From NCBI RefSeq assembly GCF_033962415.1, contig NZ_JAVIKH010000005.1, forward strand, positions 94,111 through 158,110: a stretch of 64,000 nucleotides of DNA. The letters are read 5' to 3'. This stretch comes from Candidatus Cetobacterium colombiensis. Its GTDB lineage: Bacteria; Fusobacteriota; Fusobacteriia; Fusobacteriales; Fusobacteriaceae. A model generated the notes under the pieces. The model was not told where the DNA came from. It was given only the letters and a program-made list of their open reading frames with translations, and did not search any database. This document shows positions 62,465-64,000 of the stretch, piece by piece. The stretch's first letter is position 1. Every line of letters starts with the position of its first letter. A program made the position numbers and the translations under genes.

Positions 62465-64000
62465 AACTCTAAGTGAATTAACAGAGAACTATATTTTCGA
62501 GAAGTGGAATGATGGAGTAACGCCCTGAAACGCTTCCCCTGATACTCCGATATGCGTTTGGTGCTAACAAACTTAATCTATATCTAATGTAGATTAAGTT
62601 GCTAAAATGTATAAAGCTCGGTGAAGTCGGTTGAGAATTATCCCTAACAGTTAGGCTGAGGAAATGCGAACCAGAGGTGGTCGAGGTAAAGATAGACCGG
62701 GGGTCAAATCTATATGGTTAGAATGTACGGAAGTACTGACAAAGTTGTGAATGTACGGGTCTAAACGATGATACAATAGAAATGTTGTAACTACAAATTG
62801 TAGGGTAAGTGGCGATTAGTAAAAATTGTTGCTATGAAAGTCGCTATACTGTTAAAGGCGGTATCCAGCTTACAGGCTCATAACAACGACCTAAGTAGAT
62901 TTAATGATAGAAAATATGGAACGTGGAAAGCAAAACACAACGCTAAACTTTGTTAGAGTTTGTTGGTGAATATAAGTTAATAGATATTAACGAAATTTCT
63001 TTAGTTTTGTGAGAGTAGGGGCACAGTACCAATGAAACCGTGATAATAAGTGGTGGAGGGATAGCCCCAAGTCAATAATTTTAAATTTGTTTTAGTTTAG
63101 AATTAATAGATTAATGGTAGTAAACCGAGAAAATAAAGTTTCCTAATTCTTAGGAAGAAGGAGACGAATAATCTATGAGTTTAATAGACTTGATAATTGA
63201 GGAATCAAATATAAGAAAAGCTATATGTACGCTAAAAACCAATAGAGGAAGTGAAACTCCCGGAGTGAACGGCGAAACCATAAGCGATATAATAAAAATT
63301 GAAGATGAAATAGTAAAGCGAATTAAATATGAATTAAAGGGCAAATATACACCTGGTACAGTAAAGAGAGTAGAAATACCTAAAGGGGATGGTAGTACCA
63401 GACCGCTTGGAATCCCAGAAATATATGATAGATTAGTTCAATTATGTATAAAGCAGGTTTTAGAATCTATTGTAGATAAAGAATTTTATCATAATTCATA
63501 CGGTTTCCGGCCAAATCGAAGTACAGAGCACGCTATCGCCGTATGTTACCAGATTGTAAATATCTCAAAATTACATTTTGTAGTAGATATTGATATAAAA
63601 TGATTTTTCGATAATATAAATCATAAAAAGTTAATAAAACAGTTACAACGATTTAAAGTTATTGACAAGAAAACCCTATCAATAATAAAATGTATGTTGA
63701 AAGTGGAAACATTCCTTCCAAATAGAGAAATTGTTTTCTCTGACAAAGGAACATCACAAGGAGGAATTCTTTCTCCACTTCTAGCAAATATAGTTTTAAA
63801 TGAATTAGATTGGTAGATACACTCTCAATGGTTAGGAATAAAAACCAGAAGAGAATATTCTACCTTAAGTCATAAAGTCTTTGCTCTTAAGAAAACAAAA
63901 TTAACAGAAGTCAGAATTGTAAGATACGCAGATGACTTCAAACTCTTTTGCAGAGACAGAGGGTCAGCAGAAAAGATGTTTAAATTAGTTAAAACTTTCT
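62415..64000 (+). mobile_element. Group II intron in galU (runs off the window)
   Basis: Starts GTGCGAC at 62415, with the first ~50 bases identical to the rfbA intron and the rest of the ribozyme clearly homologous but with many differences. Leader length to the reverse transcriptase ATG is 760 nt (759 in the rfbA intron). EBS1 is TGTTGC (62827-62832), complementary with one G-U pair to the galU exon end GCAATA; EBS2 is CGATG (62766-62770), pairing 4 of 5 with CATAG. Its 3' end and domains V/VI are not in the window. Confidence 0.88.
63175..64000 (+). pseudogene. Group II intron reverse transcriptase with two nonsense codons (incomplete)
   Basis: Homologous, codon for codon, to the 56435 gene for all visible 275 codons, without indels. 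TGA at 63601-63603 replaces GGA (codon 143) and TAG at 63814-63816 replaces TGG (codon 214). Otherwise open, with the canonical RT-2 motif GFRPNRS and the catalytic YADD still encoded. It should not make a full-length maturase. The 142-residue N-terminal piece would be inactive. Confidence 0.9.

Noticed and set aside
63601..63603. TGA in the galU-intron RT as selenocysteine or recoding
   Set aside because: The homologous codon is Gly, there is no hairpin element suited to selenocysteine, and a second stop (TAG) follows at 63814.
1..64000. CRISPR arrays, tRNA or rRNA genes
   Set aside because: No regularly spaced repeat series, and no tRNA cloverleaf or rRNA sequence was seen on reading both strands; a covariance-model scan would be decisive.

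Overview
This window looks like chromosomal DNA of a Fusobacteriota member, most likely Fusobacteriaceae (Cetobacterium or Fusobacterium). The DNA is very AT-rich. There is a FomA-like major porin, several outer-membrane beta-barrel proteins ending in Phe, a full set of LPS core, ligase and O-antigen genes (so a Gram-negative envelope), and Firmicute-like Shine-Dalgarno sites. The genus is an inference; no rRNA or other marker gene is present, and I found no tRNA gene or CRISPR array.

Layout. (1) 1-20.4 kb, metabolism, envelope and signalling: the end of an outer-membrane protein, a Fic/HTH protein behind a long palindrome, two GlsB/YeaQ stress membrane proteins, UvsE, an asparaginase / aspartate 4-decarboxylase / amino-acid permease operon, a cysteine-type formate dehydrogenase alpha subunit, a FomA porin, an AhpC plus permuted-AhpF peroxide operon with a PerR-like box, and two overlapping c-di-GMP genes. 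(2) 20.4-22.0 kb: a tnpB-only IS200/IS605-type element, apparently inserted in the 3' end of a degenerate response-regulator gene. (3) 22.0-32.4 kb, LPS core/assembly locus: glycosyltransferases, two polysaccharide deacetylases, two LPS-kinase-like proteins, a heptosyltransferase, a CDP-glycerol-transferase-like protein and an O-antigen ligase. (4) 32.4-35.0 kb: a minus-strand operon of four small DNA-binding-type proteins beside direct repeats (remnant-replicon-like), then two unknown small genes. (5) 35.1-62.5 kb, O-antigen/capsule locus of Wzx/Wzy type: a tandem Wzz, an initiating sugar-phosphate transferase, Wzy, Wzx, a fucosyltransferase, other glycosyltransferases, and pathways for GDP-fucose (manC, gmd, fcl, all present twice), UDP-uronic acids (galU, ugd, epimerase) and dTDP-rhamnose (rfbA, rfbC and an rfbD-rfbB fusion).

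The most striking feature is a pair of related but divergent group II introns, one inside rfbA (55676-58147, complete) and one inside galU (from 62415, running off the window). In rfbA the splice junctions can be read directly: removing the intron restores an uninterrupted 290-residue RfbA. The exon-binding sites of the two introns differ in step with their different target exons. The galU intron's reverse transcriptase carries two nonsense codons, so its splicing probably depends on a maturase made elsewhere, possibly the rfbA intron. Both dTDP-rhamnose and UDP-glucose/UDP-uronate supply would then hang on ribozyme splicing.

Other points: gmd-fcl is duplicated as an about 2 kb near-identical direct repeat that brackets the locus's uronic-acid and fucosyltransferase genes; the Wzz protein carries a second Wzz-like periplasmic domain behind an internal signal-peptide-like segment; and two genes in the locus have a strong Shine-Dalgarno separated from the ATG by a perfect or near-perfect hairpin.
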